Origin: an uncultured Collinsella sp.
GTDB lineage: Bacteria; Actinomycetota; Coriobacteriia; Coriobacteriales; Coriobacteriaceae
NCBI GenBank assembly: GCA_937934165.1
Contig: CALGZX010000082.1
Location: 1 to 64,000 of the forward strand
Length of the DNA: 64,000 nucleotides
Direction of reading: 5' to 3'
Shown here piece by piece: positions 7,231-16,368 of the stretch; positions within the stretch are counted from its first letter, which is position 1; the number at the start of each line of letters is the position of its first letter. The notes beneath the pieces are model-generated. The model saw only the letters and a list, made by a program, of their open reading frames with translations, searched no databases and was not told where the DNA came from. The translations under genes were made by a program, and so were the position numbers.

Positions 7231-9228
7231 CTATTGCAGGTCCAGCTGGTCCAGGTATTCCTTGCCGTGCTCAGAGATATGGCGCTTGCGGCCTGCCTCG
7301 TCGTTGCCCAGCAACAGATTGAACATGGTCTCCATCTTGGTGACGTCCTCGGGCTCCACCTTGATCAGGCGGCGCGTCTCGGGGTTCATGGTGGTGAGCC
7401 ACATCATGTCCGGGTCGTTCTCACCAAGACCCTTGGAGCGGTTGATGGAGCACTTTTGGTCGCCAATCTCCTTGAGGATGCCGTTCTTCTCGAGCTCAGT
7501 GTAGGCAAAGTAGGTCTTCTCTTTGCAGTTGATCTCGTAGAGCGGCGACTCGGCGATATACACGTAACCCTCGTCGATAAGCGTGGGCACCAGGCGGTAG
7601 AGCATGGTGAGCACAAGCGTGCGGATGTGATAACCGTCGACGTCGGCGTCCGTACAGATGATGACTTTGTTCCAGTTGAGGTTGTCCAGGTCAAAGGCGC
7701 CAAGGTTCTTGATGCGCTTGTCCTTGATCTCCACGCCGCAGCCCAGCACGCGCATGAGGTCCATGATGATGTCGGACTTAAAGATGCGCGGATAGTCTTC
7801 CTTCAGGCAGTTGAGGATTTTACCGCGGACGGGCATAACGCCCTGGAACTCGGCATCGCGCGAGGTGCGAATGGCGCCTGCTGCCGAGTCGCCCTCTACG
7901 ATATAGATCTCGCGACGGTTCTTATCTTTGGAGCGGCAGTCGATGAACTTCTGCACGCGGTTGGCCATGTCGGTCTTCTGCTGCAGGTTGGTTTTGATGC
8001 TCTGGCGCGTCTTCTCGGCGTTCTCGCGCGAGCGCTTGTTGATGAGCACCTGCTCCATGATCTTGTTGGCGGCGTCTTTGTTCTCGATCAAGTAGGTCGA
8101 GAGGCGCTCCTTAAAGAAGGCCGTCATGGCCTGCTGGATAAAGCGGTTATTGATGGCCTTCTTAGTCTGGTTTTCATAGGACGTCTGGGTGGAGAAGCAG
8201 TTGGTCACCAGCACCAGACAGTCCTGGACGTCCTGCCACTTAATGCCGCTCTCGTTTTTGTTGTACTTGCCCTGTTGCTTGATGTAGGCATCGATGGCAC
8301 TGGTCAGAGCGCTGCGGGCGGCCTTCTCGGGCGAACCGCCGTTCTCGAGCCACGATGAGTTGTGGTAGTACTCCTGCATCATGAAGGTGCGCGAGAAGCA
8401 CATGCACGCGGTAATCTTCACGTTGTAGTCGGGCAGGTCCTCGCGGTCGCGACCGCGACGGTCGGCCTCGATAAAGAAGGGCTCGGTAAGGTAGTCGGTA
8501 CCGACCTTCTCGAGCACGTAGTCCTCGATGCCCTTGGGATAGCAAAAATCCTCTTCGGTAAACTCACCATCGTCACCCTCAATACGCAGGCGGAAGGTCA
8601 CGTTGGCGTTGACCACGGCCTGGCGGCGCATGGTCTCGCGATACCAATCGTGGGGGATGCTGATGGAGGTAAAGACCTCAAGATCGGGGCGCCACTTGAT
8701 GGTGGTGCCGGTACGGTCCTCGTCGCTGGGCTCAATCTCGAGTGCCTTCTTTTTGGCGCCAACGACCTTGCCCTTCTTAAAGTGTAGGGAGTACTTGTTG
8801 CCATCGCGCCAAACCGTGACGTCCATGTACTCGGAGGCGTACTGGGTCGCGCACGAGCCCAGGCCGTTGGTACCGAGCGAGAAGTCGTAGTCGCCGCCCT
8901 GGTTGTTATTGTATTTGCCGCCGGCGTAGAGCTCGCAAAAGACGAGCTCCCAGTTAAAGCGCTTCTCGGAGGGGTTCCAGTCGAGCGGGCAGCCACGGCC
9001 ATTGTCCTCTACCTGGATAGAGCCATCGCGAAAGGCGGTAAGGGTGATGAGCTTGCCGTAGCCCTGGCGCGCCTCGTCAACGGCGTTGGACAGGATCTCG
9101 AAGGCGGCATGCGCGCAGCCGTCGAGCCCGTCCGAGCCAAAGATGACGGCGGGGCGCAGGCGTACGCGCTCCTCGTCCTTGAGCTGGCGGATACTGTCGT
9201 TACCATAGTTTGCGGTGTTTTTTGCCAT
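7231..9228 (-). CDS. Type IIA DNA topoisomerase, B subunit (ParE/GyrB-like)
   Basis: The 665-residue ATPase subunit shows the GHKL motifs EILSNAVDEA, VEDNGRGCP and GTNGLGS. It also has a TOPRIM domain with EGDSAAG near residue 445 and DADVDGYHIRTL near 525, and ends with a QKCSINRSKGLGENDPDMM segment typical of the family. It provides ATP-driven gate opening for the A subunit at 4945. Compared with GyrB, the transducer region is unusual (for example MQEYYHNSSWLENGG), which argues for a Coriobacteriia/Clostridia paralogous pair. A LexA-like dyad (9328-9341) and a 33-nt palindrome (9363-9395) lie upstream. Confidence 0.9.
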   Translation of the reverse strand: MAKNTANYGNDSIRQLKDEERVRLRPAVIFGSDGLDGCAHAAFEILSNAVDEARQGYGKLITLTAFRDGSIQVEDNGRGCPLDWNPSEKRFNWELVFCELYAGGKYNNNQGGDYDFSLGTNGLGSCATQYASEYMDVTVWRDGNKYSLHFKKGKVVGAKKKALEIEPSDEDRTGTTIKWRPDLEVFTSISIPHDWYRETMRRQAVVNANVTFRLRIEGDDGEFTEEDFCYPKGIEDYVLEKVGTDYLTEPFFIEADRRGRDREDLPDYNVKITACMCFSRTFMMQEYYHNSSWLENGGSPEKAARSALTSAIDAYIKQQGKYNKNESGIKWQDVQDCLVLVTNCFSTQTSYENQTKKAINNRFIQQAMTAFFKERLSTYLIENKDAANKIMEQVLINKRSRENAEKTRQSIKTNLQQKTDMANRVQKFIDCRSKDKNRREIYIVEGDSAAGAIRTSRDAEFQGVMPVRGKILNCLKEDYPRIFKSDIIMDLMRVLGCGVEIKDKRIKNLGAFDLDNLNWNKVIICTDADVDGYHIRTLVLTMLYRLVPTLIDEGYVYIAESPLYEINCKEKTYFAYTELEKNGILKEIGDQKCSINRSKGLGENDPDMMWLTTMNPETRRLIKVEPEDVTKMETMFNLLLGNDEAGRKRHISEHGKEYLDQLDLQ

Positions 9229-9327
9229 ACTCGCTCTCTCGGTGCTCCTTTGCTGCGTTTAAGTCATATAGATAGTCAAGGTAGCATAGCCCAGCCCACA
9301 GACGATTCCACCCAACACGAAATCCAT

Positions 9328-9341
9328 CGAACAATCGTTCG
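9328..9341. promoter_or_regulatory. LexA-box-like dyad CGAAC-AATC-GTTCG
   Basis: The site matches the Gram-positive SOS box CGAACRNRYGTTYG at all but one position. It lies 100 bp upstream of the topoisomerase B gene (minus strand) and 72 bp upstream of a small plus-strand frame at 9414, so it could control either. SOS control is an inference from the match. Confidence 0.4.
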
Positions 9342-9362
9342 AACTTAGGCTGAAAAGAGCTC

Positions 9363-9395
9363 ACTCGGACAAAACCGAGTCGGTTTTGTCCGAGT
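9363..9395. promoter_or_regulatory. 33-bp near-perfect palindrome
   Basis: ACTCGGACAAAACCGA and its exact complement flank a single central base. The inner order ACTCGG-ACAAAA-CCGAGT is itself a dyad, so two alternative pairings are possible. It lies 19 bp upstream of the small frame at 9414 and could be an operator or a leader hairpin. Confidence 0.55.
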
Positions 9396-9413
9396 AAGTT
9401 TGAAGACGGCCGA

Positions 9414-9530
9414 ATGTGTCTTGCTGCGTTTGCGGTTGGATACGTTGTCGAAGACGTGTCGTGCGGATTGTTGGCGAAAAGACGGCGTGCCAAGCTCGAG
9501 GCAGAACTCGACTCCTCTGACGACATCTAA
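9414..9530 (+). CDS. Possible 38-residue small protein
   Basis: ATG opens MCLAAFAVGYVVEDV, followed by SCGLLAKRRRAKLEAELDSSDDI and a stop. A hydrophobic N-terminal half followed by KRRR is the layout of a single-pass small membrane protein. The frame is followed within 10 bp by a good terminator (9536-9575), which supports a real transcript. The ribosome binding site is weak (GAAGACGGCCGA), so the start is uncertain. The function is unknown. Confidence 0.4.
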   Translation: MCLAAFAVGYVVEDVSCGLLAKRRRAKLEAELDSSDDI

Positions 9531-9535
9531 TGCGT

Positions 9536-9575
9536 AATGGGCTGGCTCTGGGTATCCAAAACCAGCCCATTTTGA
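9536..9575 (+). terminator. Terminator after the small frame at 9414
   Basis: AATGGGCTGG (9536-9545) pairs with CCAGCCCATT (9562-9571) and is followed by T residues on the plus strand. Confidence 0.75.
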
Positions 9576-9620
9576 TGTTCGATGAGCCGAGTCAGCGTCT
9601 CTCGTAAAAGCAACTAGGAG

Positions 9621-12600
9621 CTAGCGAGGCTCATCCGAATTGACCTCATCGGCGGTGTCTTTTTCGAGCGCCGTGCGGCGGGCGCTGTAGGCGACGAGGC
9701 CGGCGCCTGCTGCGGCGAGTGCTGCTGCGGCTGCCGTAAGGGGAGCGTTGACATCGCCCGTGCCAGCGAGCGCGCCCGCTTTTCCGGAGCGTTTGTTATT
9801 GCTGTGGTTCTTGCCACTGCCGGAGCTGCTTCCGCCGGAGCCGCCGCCCTCGTCGGTACCGCCGCCACTCGAGCCGCCATCGTCGTCTGCTGTCATCGGG
9901 GCGTCGTGAAGTTCTGTCGTATCCGCGCTGTCGCATACGCCGACCTGAACTTCTGAGCGTTCGCATGCCGCGTCGGGCACATGAAGCTCGTGCAGTACGG
10001 CATCCAGCGCCGAGTTTGCGCCCGGTCGAATTTCCTCGAGCGTTACGGGATTGAGCGCTACCAGATTACGTGCCTTCGCATACAGCGTTACGCGTTTGCC
10101 CACTTCGTCGCTCCAACTCTCGGGAATGGCGAAGCTCATGCGGAACTGTGCCGTGCAACCCGGTGCCAGCACGGCGTTGCCGTTGTCGGCTACCAGCGGG
10201 TGCGTTGCAAAACGTGTGCCCAGCGTCTCGAGCGCGTACTTCACGTGTGCCATGTCGTTGGCCGAAGCGTCCTCGGCAAGCTCTGGATCGTAGATCGAAG
10301 CCATGCGTGCGTTCACTCCGAATCCGATGGATGCGCTGGAGAACGGCTGGCTGGAGCCCTCTCGGTATAGATCGATCGTGCCGGCGGTCAGCAAGGTGTT
10401 GCCGTCGTTTCGCACCGTGACCATGAAGGATTCGCCTGCTGCCCCGGGCACCACTGCGCCCGAGGTAGCGACCGCGCCCGTCGGAGTGGCACACGCCACC
10501 AAGGGTACTTCGATGCCGTGCAGCTCCGCCTTGCTCTGCTCGGCACTCACAATGTGCGTGGCGAGCGCGGAGAGCATGCCTCCCGACGTCAAAAATGTCG
10601 TTATCTGATCGACGGGATGGTCCAGCTCGCACATCACGAACGGCTCCGTGAACAGATCGCCTGCCAAGGTGCTGGCGAAGATGCGGAAGTGCTTGCCCAT
10701 CACTGCTACCGGGTTGCCTTCTTCGTCGTAGGTTTGTCCCACCTTGCCATCGGTGTTCTCTACATAGAGTACGCACCTGCCGTTGTTGCTTACGCTAAAC
10801 GATGCCGGGCCACAGCCTGCGGCACCCACGGGCTGCGTCGCAAATGCCGATGCGCCTCGCGTCCAAGTAATATGCTGCAGTTGCTCGTTGACGGTTGCCA
10901 AAAAGCCCGAATGTTGTGGCCACGGCACCGCGTGGGGTACTGTGGCATCTGGCGACATAACGCCCCAACCCGCAATGGACTGGCCGATCACGGCGTACGA
11001 TGCGCAGCCACAACCGCCTGCAGTCTCGTATACAACGGGCACCACCATTTTGCCATTGAGATTCTCGGGCGTGCCGAGCTCGATGCTCGACGGTGCCTGC
11101 GGAAAGCGGAGGACCTGACGGAACGTGAGACTGTCGCCCAAATCATCCGACCACAGGGTAAAGCACTCCAGCGCAACCTCGGCCTCGCTGCCGAGCGCCT
11201 TCTCTGCGGTGGCTCCGTGGCGGTGGAGGTAGACGCCCGACAGACGTCCGTCGACAAGTGTCTTGCCCACCGTGATGCGTGGGCACTGCAGGCAATGGTA
11301 GCCATCCTCCTGAAGGCGGCCGCGCGAGATGCTGCGCCACGACGTGTGCGATATCACACGAACTCCGTCATTGCTTATGCGCAGGCGCACAACGGACAGT
11401 ATGCCGGATGTGCTCGCCGTATCGAAATGGGTGTTGTCGCCGGCGGGGCGCTCGCCCGAGACCAGCAGCACGTAGGCGTCCTGGTTTCCTCTTCCGTCCG
11501 TATATTCCACTACGTCGAAGTCGTAATCGTATATGCTGTCGCGCTCCACGTCGCCCTCGCCAAACCCAAGGGGAAAGTCCACAGGCGTGGGAGCGGACCA
11601 CGTTCCGTTTGCCTTTGTGTGTACCACCAGGCGCGAGCGACCATTGTCGCCGTAGCGCACCGAGGCGATACGGAACAGGCATTCTACGCCGGCAATCATT
11701 GCCAGCTTCATGTGGGCTTCGCTGAGCACGCCAGCAAACAGCACGTTGTCGCTCGAGGGCTTGATGCCGCCACGCTCGTCCTCCGACACGCTGGCAGAAT
11801 TGGCGTTCGGGTCCGCAACGGCGTTTGTTGCCTGACCGATATAGGTGTACTCATACATCGGCGCGGCGTTTTCGTCGCTCTCTATCAGTGCATGGACGAA
11901 ATGCTCGATCTGTCCCGTGTCGTCGCTTTCTGCATCCGCCTCGAGCTCAATGCGCGTGACCGCCCGGTCCCAATCGCGCACGACGGGCGCGGCGTTTACG
12001 GCAGTGGCCTTAACCTCGGCGCGTGCGAGCAGTTCGGCGTTGGTGACGATGGTGGCCGATGCGATAAATTGCGGCACGCCGCCCGCCTCAATGTTGCCGG
12101 GCGTGCCGAAGCAGGCATCCAGCGTATAAGGCGTATCTCCACCCAATGCGAGCTCAGAGCGCTGGAGCATATACTGGTTGCCATTGTTCACCGACATATT
12201 CCACGAATCGAGGAGTGTGGGCCACGACCCCGACCAGGCCTTGGTGGTCCACTTGAACATCACAAACTGGAGTATCACATCGACATCGACGTCCGCACCT
12301 ACACGCAGTCGCGGAAGCTGGTGTCCATCTGCCTTCTCGTACCCAATGAACAGCGTGAGGGATGCGGCGCCGCGCACGGCAGACGAGGCGACGCCTGCAA
12401 CGCCGGCGCCAAAGGTGACGGCAAGCCCGATTTGGATGGTGAATGAGCCCGACGTGTTGGAATAGTCGAGTGAAATGTTTTTAAAAAACGCCGCGCCGCT
12501 GCCGTGCGTGTGGGCACCCACGGCGAGCGCCAGCTTCGCCAGCACCCAGGGGTTGACGTTTAGGAAAAACGGCACCGGTCCTAGGGTAAACTGCTCGGTC

Positions 12601-13988
12601 CAATTGAGGTCGGTTCTTACCTGGAAGAGGGCCTTAATATTGCCGTATGCGGGGTCGTTGTTGTTACCCCAGGTTTTGCCCACCCAATCGTAGGCGAGCG
12701 AGCCGTACAGCTGTGTGGCGATATCCATCGTGAACAGCGGCGTGCAATGGTGACGAAGGAGCTTGGTGTTTCTTGGATCGGTGCCCGAACCGGCACTCAT
12801 ACTTTTGTACTGATTCCACTTCCCCTCCATCTCGTCGAGGTAGCGGTTTGCCTGCTTGGCGCCCGACTCACGCGGCGATTTCTTCCAGTATTCCGGATCA
12901 GGGTTGCCCGAATCGTTCATATAGCTAGCTGGTTTGTACCCTCCGCCAAACAGCACGTATCCAGCAAACGAGAAATCGAACAGAATGGGAAATGTGGGCA
13001 TCCAGCACGTGAACTTATTGCCGCCGATACCGGGAAACGCCGCGGGGAAATCAAACGGAGTGATCTCTTGGTCCATGGTGGTGGGAATGATGGTGGTCGA
13101 GCCCGATTCCGCCTTTGCGGCCGGCGCGGTGACAACGGCCATAGGGGATGAGAGCGTGTAGGTTTTGCCCTGGTAGTCGAGGACAAAGCGCAGCTTGCAT
13201 CCTTCCTCCAGAAGGCCCGAAGCTGCATCGAGGAACGTGTCTTCGAGCGTGAACGTCGCCAGATTATTCGCGCCCGATGCGCTGGCCTTGACTTGGCCAA
13301 TCTGCGTGACGGTTTTGGGTGAGTTGCCCGCGGCAGGCATCACTTTATTGATATGCAACGTTGCCTGCCCGCCCTGCGGCAGATGGGCCTGCACGGTAAA
13401 AGCGTGCGTGTCGGGCTGATCGTTTGCTGCTTCGTCCGCTGGCATTGCCATAAACGTGGCGTCGGCGTACTGGATGTCCCATTCGTCGAATGTGAGCTGG
13501 CGAAAGTACGGCTCGCCATCGGAGAGCGGACGTGTGGGTGCGGTAATGGCGGTGCCGCCTTGGACACGCGCGAGGGGAATCTCGACATCGCGGTAGCCCG
13601 CCATGCTAATGGAGATGCCGCCGTTAAAGTCATACGCGTCGAGAAGCGTCGCCTCGTCCACGTAGCCTTCTGAAAGCGGCGCGACCTCAAAGATGGCCGT
13701 GCCTTCGTCATCGGTCGTGGCGGTGAGCTGCTTGCCTGCGGCATAGCGCGATGTGAGCGTGACCTGGGCACCCGTGATGGGCGTATTCTTGTTGGCGACG
13801 TCGACTACGACCACACCAAACATGGTGCGCGAGAGCACCAAGACCTTGAAGGGATCATCTTCATCGGCGTATGCCTCGGTGGGGGTGAACGGCAGTATGA
13901 AGGCGTTTGCGCTTCCCGGCACGCGCGGCAACATAATGCTCGCCAGCGAGGACGCTCCGGCAACAAGTAACGAACGGCGATCAAGCAT
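9621..13988 (-). CDS. Giant secreted cell-surface protein with C-terminal sorting-like signal
   Basis: The start at 13988 (GGGAG upstream) gives 1455 residues. The N-terminus MLDRRSLLVAGASSLASIML has a twin-arginine-type motif, a hydrophobic core and a likely cleavage after GSANA. Next comes a carboxypeptidase-regulatory/Ig-like segment (VVVVDVANKNTPITGAQVTLTS). The long middle and C-terminal parts are not recognised. The end holds a Ser/Gly-rich spacer, the variant sorting motif LAGTGD, a hydrophobic Ala/Leu helix and SARR, like an LPXTG wall anchor. A role in surface display or adhesion is inferred. The downstream order on the minus strand places the LuxR-type regulator at 14145 just upstream, possibly its regulator. 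Confidence 0.8.
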   Translation of the reverse strand: MLDRRSLLVAGASSLASIMLPRVPGSANAFILPFTPTEAYADEDDPFKVLVLSRTMFGVVVVDVANKNTPITGAQVTLTSRYAAGKQLTATTDDEGTAIFEVAPLSEGYVDEATLLDAYDFNGGISISMAGYRDVEIPLARVQGGTAITAPTRPLSDGEPYFRQLTFDEWDIQYADATFMAMPADEAANDQPDTHAFTVQAHLPQGGQATLHINKVMPAAGNSPKTVTQIGQVKASASGANNLATFTLEDTFLDAASGLLEEGCKLRFVLDYQGKTYTLSSPMAVVTAPAAKAESGSTTIIPTTMDQEITPFDFPAAFPGIGGNKFTCWMPTFPILFDFSFAGYVLFGGGYKPASYMNDSGNPDPEYWKKSPRESGAKQANRYLDEMEGKWNQYKSMSAGSGTDPRNTKLLRHHCTPLFTMDIATQLYGSLAYDWVGKTWGNNNDPAYGNIKALFQVRTDLNWTEQFTLGPVPFFLNVNPWVLAKLALAVGAHTHGSGAAFFKNISLDYSNTSGSFTIQIGLAVTFGAGVAGVASSAVRGAASLTLFIGYEKADGHQLPRLRVGADVDVDVILQFVMFKWTTKAWSGSWPTLLDSWNMSVNNGNQYMLQRSELALGGDTPYTLDACFGTPGNIEAGGVPQFIASATIVTNAELLARAEVKATAVNAAPVVRDWDRAVTRIELEADAESDDTGQIEHFVHALIESDENAAPMYEYTYIGQATNAVADPNANSASVSEDERGGIKPSSDNVLFAGVLSEAHMKLAMIAGVECLFRIASVRYGDNGRSRLVVHTKANGTWSAPTPVDFPLGFGEGDVERDSIYDYDFDVVEYTDGRGNQDAYVLLVSGERPAGDNTHFDTASTSGILSVVRLRISNDGVRVISHTSWRSISRGRLQEDGYHCLQCPRITVGKTLVDGRLSGVYLHRHGATAEKALGSEAEVALECFTLWSDDLGDSLTFRQVLRFPQAPSSIELGTPENLNGKMVVPVVYETAGGCGCASYAVIGQSIAGWGVMSPDATVPHAVPWPQHSGFLATVNEQLQHITWTRGASAFATQPVGAAGCGPASFSVSNNGRCVLYVENTDGKVGQTYDEEGNPVAVMGKHFRIFASTLAGDLFTEPFVMCELDHPVDQITTFLTSGGMLSALATHIVSAEQSKAELHGIEVPLVACATPTGAVATSGAVVPGAAGESFMVTVRNDGNTLLTAGTIDLYREGSSQPFSSASIGFGVNARMASIYDPELAEDASANDMAHVKYALETLGTRFATHPLVADNGNAVLAPGCTAQFRMSFAIPESWSDEVGKRVTLYAKARNLVALNPVTLEEIRPGANSALDAVLHELHVPDAACERSEVQVGVCDSADTTELHDAPMTADDDGGSSGGGTDEGGGSGGSSSGSGKNHSNNKRSGKAGALAGTGDVNAPLTAAAAALAAAGAGLVAYSARRTALEKDTADEVNSDEPR

Positions 13989-14144
13989 CTTTGGCTCCCA
14001 TCCCGCAGGTATCGGTGGAAATAATCCAATTTTGCGAGAAGGCGCCACGTGGCGGTAGTGCCATTCAAGGGTCAAAATGTCCAAATTGATTGAGCGAAGC
14101 GCCGGGGTTCCGAAACGCGTTCGATGCGCTCGGCAGCTCGGTCG

Positions 14145-15149
14145 CTAACGCAACATATGCGCGACTAGCTCGGCGCGTGTGCCGATGCCAAGCTTTGCGT
14201 ATACGCCGGATAGGCGGTTTTTAACGGTGCCCGGCGACACACCCATATGACGAGCGATTTCGGCGTTGGTCCATCCACGGCAGGCGAGCATGGCCATGGT
14301 GAACTCTGTGGTCGTTAGATCGTCGGCCACGTCCTCGCCCGAATCGGGGTTGTGGATGCGCCGCCAGCCGTAGCTGAAGCGGTACGTGATCTCGATGATG
14401 CGCGCGAAGTCGTCAGGGTATTGCGTTTTTAGGCATGCCTCGATAAGCCCCTGTAAAAGGCCGTGATGCTCGCCAATGAGCTCAATAAGGCCGTCGGGAC
14501 GCGCAATGTTCCAAGCAACTCCGAAGTGCGTTTTTGCGGCGTCGATGTCCTTGAGGCTCATGCATGCCATGGAAGCTGCCAGGTGCAGGAACAGTTCCGA
14601 GATCGGATAGCTCCCTTGTTTCATGATCAGGGCGTTTTCCGCCATGCCCAGACTGCGGCCATATTCGCCGCGCAGGTACAGGGCATGCGCCATCACGTAG
14701 CTGGCGAACAGGCGCAGGCCTTCGGGCAGATGCGGCGCAAGCGGATAAAACGCTTCGGCAGAATACGGGGAAGACAAGTGCAGCAGGACGCTTGCGGCCG
14801 AGGCGAACAGGATATGCGTGGCGTGGACGGCGGGTGATTCCTCGTCAGTTGGCGTATCGAGGATGCCCGCAAGACAACGGCGGGCGTCGGCGATACGGTT
14901 GAGCGACAGACTGGCGTATCCGCAGATAAAGCATGCGGAATAGCGCAGTGCGGAATCGGTGGCGTCAAGATAGGGGCGCGCCGTCTTGGCAGCGAGGGCG
15001 GCCTGTCCGCGAAAGTACAGCGCTTCTGCCATGGCGATGGTGCGTGAATCGGGGTCGGAAATGCCTGCAACCGCAGCGTCAATCTGCCCCGGCACAAAGG
15101 CGGTGCACATCAACGGCATGGGAACGCATGGGTAGCCATCGCAGTCCAT
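14145..15149 (-). CDS. LuxR-family transcriptional regulator
   Basis: The 334-residue protein ends in a LuxR/GerE helix-turn-helix (TEFTMAMLACRGWTNAEIAR, then HMGVSPGTVKNRLSGVYAKL). The preceding about 240 residues are helical with TPR-like spacing (repeated YLRGEYGRSLGMAENAL-type segments) and have no receiver domain or P-loop. It is the kind of single-protein regulator common in Coriobacteriia. The ATG at 15149 is preceded by GGGAGATGG. It lies 156 bp upstream of the giant surface protein and is probably that gene's regulator; this is inferred from position only. Confidence 0.82.
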   Translation of the reverse strand: MDCDGYPCVPMPLMCTAFVPGQIDAAVAGISDPDSRTIAMAEALYFRGQAALAAKTARPYLDATDSALRYSACFICGYASLSLNRIADARRCLAGILDTPTDEESPAVHATHILFASAASVLLHLSSPYSAEAFYPLAPHLPEGLRLFASYVMAHALYLRGEYGRSLGMAENALIMKQGSYPISELFLHLAASMACMSLKDIDAAKTHFGVAWNIARPDGLIELIGEHHGLLQGLIEACLKTQYPDDFARIIEITYRFSYGWRRIHNPDSGEDVADDLTTTEFTMAMLACRGWTNAEIARHMGVSPGTVKNRLSGVYAKLGIGTRAELVAHMLR

Positions 15150-15216
15150 CTTCCATCTCCCAACAGCTGGCAACAATGCAGCAATTGTACTCCTGTTGCT
15201 CGGGACCCCTTTCGTT

Positions 15217-16368
15217 TTACTGTTCGGTTAACGCTACGGATCGTTTTGGAAGGCTTACGAGCATGGTGGTCCCGCTCTCGGAACTTGCTTCGACCTCTAC
15301 CGCGCCACCGTGAAGCGCTGCAATCTCCCAAACAAGCGCTAGCCCGAGTCCTGCGCCGCCGTATGCCCTGCTGCGGGATTTGTCTAGACGAAAGAACGGC
15401 TGGAAGATGCTCTCACGGTACTGCTTGGGTATTCCCGGGCCCTGGTCCTCGACTCTCAGGAACACGTGGCTGTCGTTGTCGCAGATGGAGACGTTGACAG
15501 TCGAGCCGGGGCGGCTGTAATGGATGGCATTTTCGACCAGGTTAAACACCAGCCGATAGAGGAGCGTGTCGCTCCCGATTACTAAAGCGTCTCCAGCACA
15601 ATTGAGGGCTATGCCCTTATTTTCGGCAAGTGGCGCAAGGTCGGTGAGGACCTCTTCGGACAAGGGACCAAGTTCCACATCGTCCTCGCAAAGAACGCTG
15701 CGGAGCTCGCTCATCTCGAGCAATACCTTGGTCATTCGAGACATGCGCTCGGTTTGTTCTTGTAGCAGGCCGAGCAGCTCGGCTGTTTCGGGTTGCAAAC
15801 CGGAGTGCTCGGAGATGAATAGTTCAATCTGTGCTTGCATAAGGGCGAGCGGGGTGCGCAGCTCGTGTGCGGCGTTGCCGGTAAACTGACGCTGTGCAGA
15901 GAACCCTTCGCCAAGACGGGAGATCATGTCGTTGAAAGAGGCGCTGCATCGTTGTAGCTCGGTGGGCACATCTTCACTGAGTCTGATTTCGCTTAGGTTG
16001 TCAGGCTGCACACGCTCAACCTGGGCTGCAAAAGCCCGTAGCGGTTTGAGCGCACGACCGCTCACAAAGTATGCCAGCGCGCCGCCAAGGAGTGTGACTC
16101 CAGCCGTGATGTACCAGGCTGTCGTGCCAAAAGACTCCTGTGCGTCGTTTACGACGATTGTGACCTTGTCATCGAGGGCCGTTTTCGTTGGGTCGAACAC
16201 CTGGGGCGAATCCGCGCCGGCAGCGTTAAAGGCCGAGATGTCACTGCCGATGGCATCCATATAGCGCATGCCCGTATAGCCGACCAGGCAGTTCGTCAGC
16301 ACGCACGCCGCACACGTGAGCAGTGCCGTCATGATCGTTATGCGCCATTGCAGCGAAAGCCTTTTCAT
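15217..16368 (-). CDS. Two-component sensor histidine kinase
   Basis: This 383-residue kinase has two membrane helices (about 10-32 and 84-104) around a short extracytoplasmic loop. A HAMP-like linker follows, then the HisKA box NAAHELRTPLALMQ (His168) and a GHKL ATPase (NLVENAIHYSRPG, VEDQGPGIPKQ, GAGLGLALVWEIAALHGG). The gene overlaps the response regulator at 16365 by 4 bp (ATGA), so they are co-translated. The pair is divergent from the redox operon at 17130-19172, its likely target. The signal is unknown. Confidence 0.93.
   Translation of the reverse strand: MKRLSLQWRITIMTALLTCAACVLTNCLVGYTGMRYMDAIGSDISAFNAAGADSPQVFDPTKTALDDKVTIVVNDAQESFGTTAWYITAGVTLLGGALAYFVSGRALKPLRAFAAQVERVQPDNLSEIRLSEDVPTELQRCSASFNDMISRLGEGFSAQRQFTGNAAHELRTPLALMQAQIELFISEHSGLQPETAELLGLLQEQTERMSRMTKVLLEMSELRSVLCEDDVELGPLSEEVLTDLAPLAENKGIALNCAGDALVIGSDTLLYRLVFNLVENAIHYSRPGSTVNVSICDNDSHVFLRVEDQGPGIPKQYRESIFQPFFRLDKSRSRAYGGAGLGLALVWEIAALHGGAVEVEASSESGTTMLVSLPKRSVALTEQ

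Noticed and set aside
5500..8358. A 952-codon open frame on the plus strand
   Set aside because: It is antisense to the two topoisomerase genes, whose motifs are unmistakable; long antisense frames arise from high-GC codon bias.
9200..9526. A minus-strand 108-codon frame upstream of the topoisomerase B gene
   Set aside because: No start signal or recognisable features, and it overlaps palindromes, the plus-strand small frame and the topoisomerase start.
10518..12446. A long plus-strand frame opposite the giant surface protein
   Set aside because: No ribosome binding site or recognisable domain; it mirrors the codon periodicity of the minus-strand gene.
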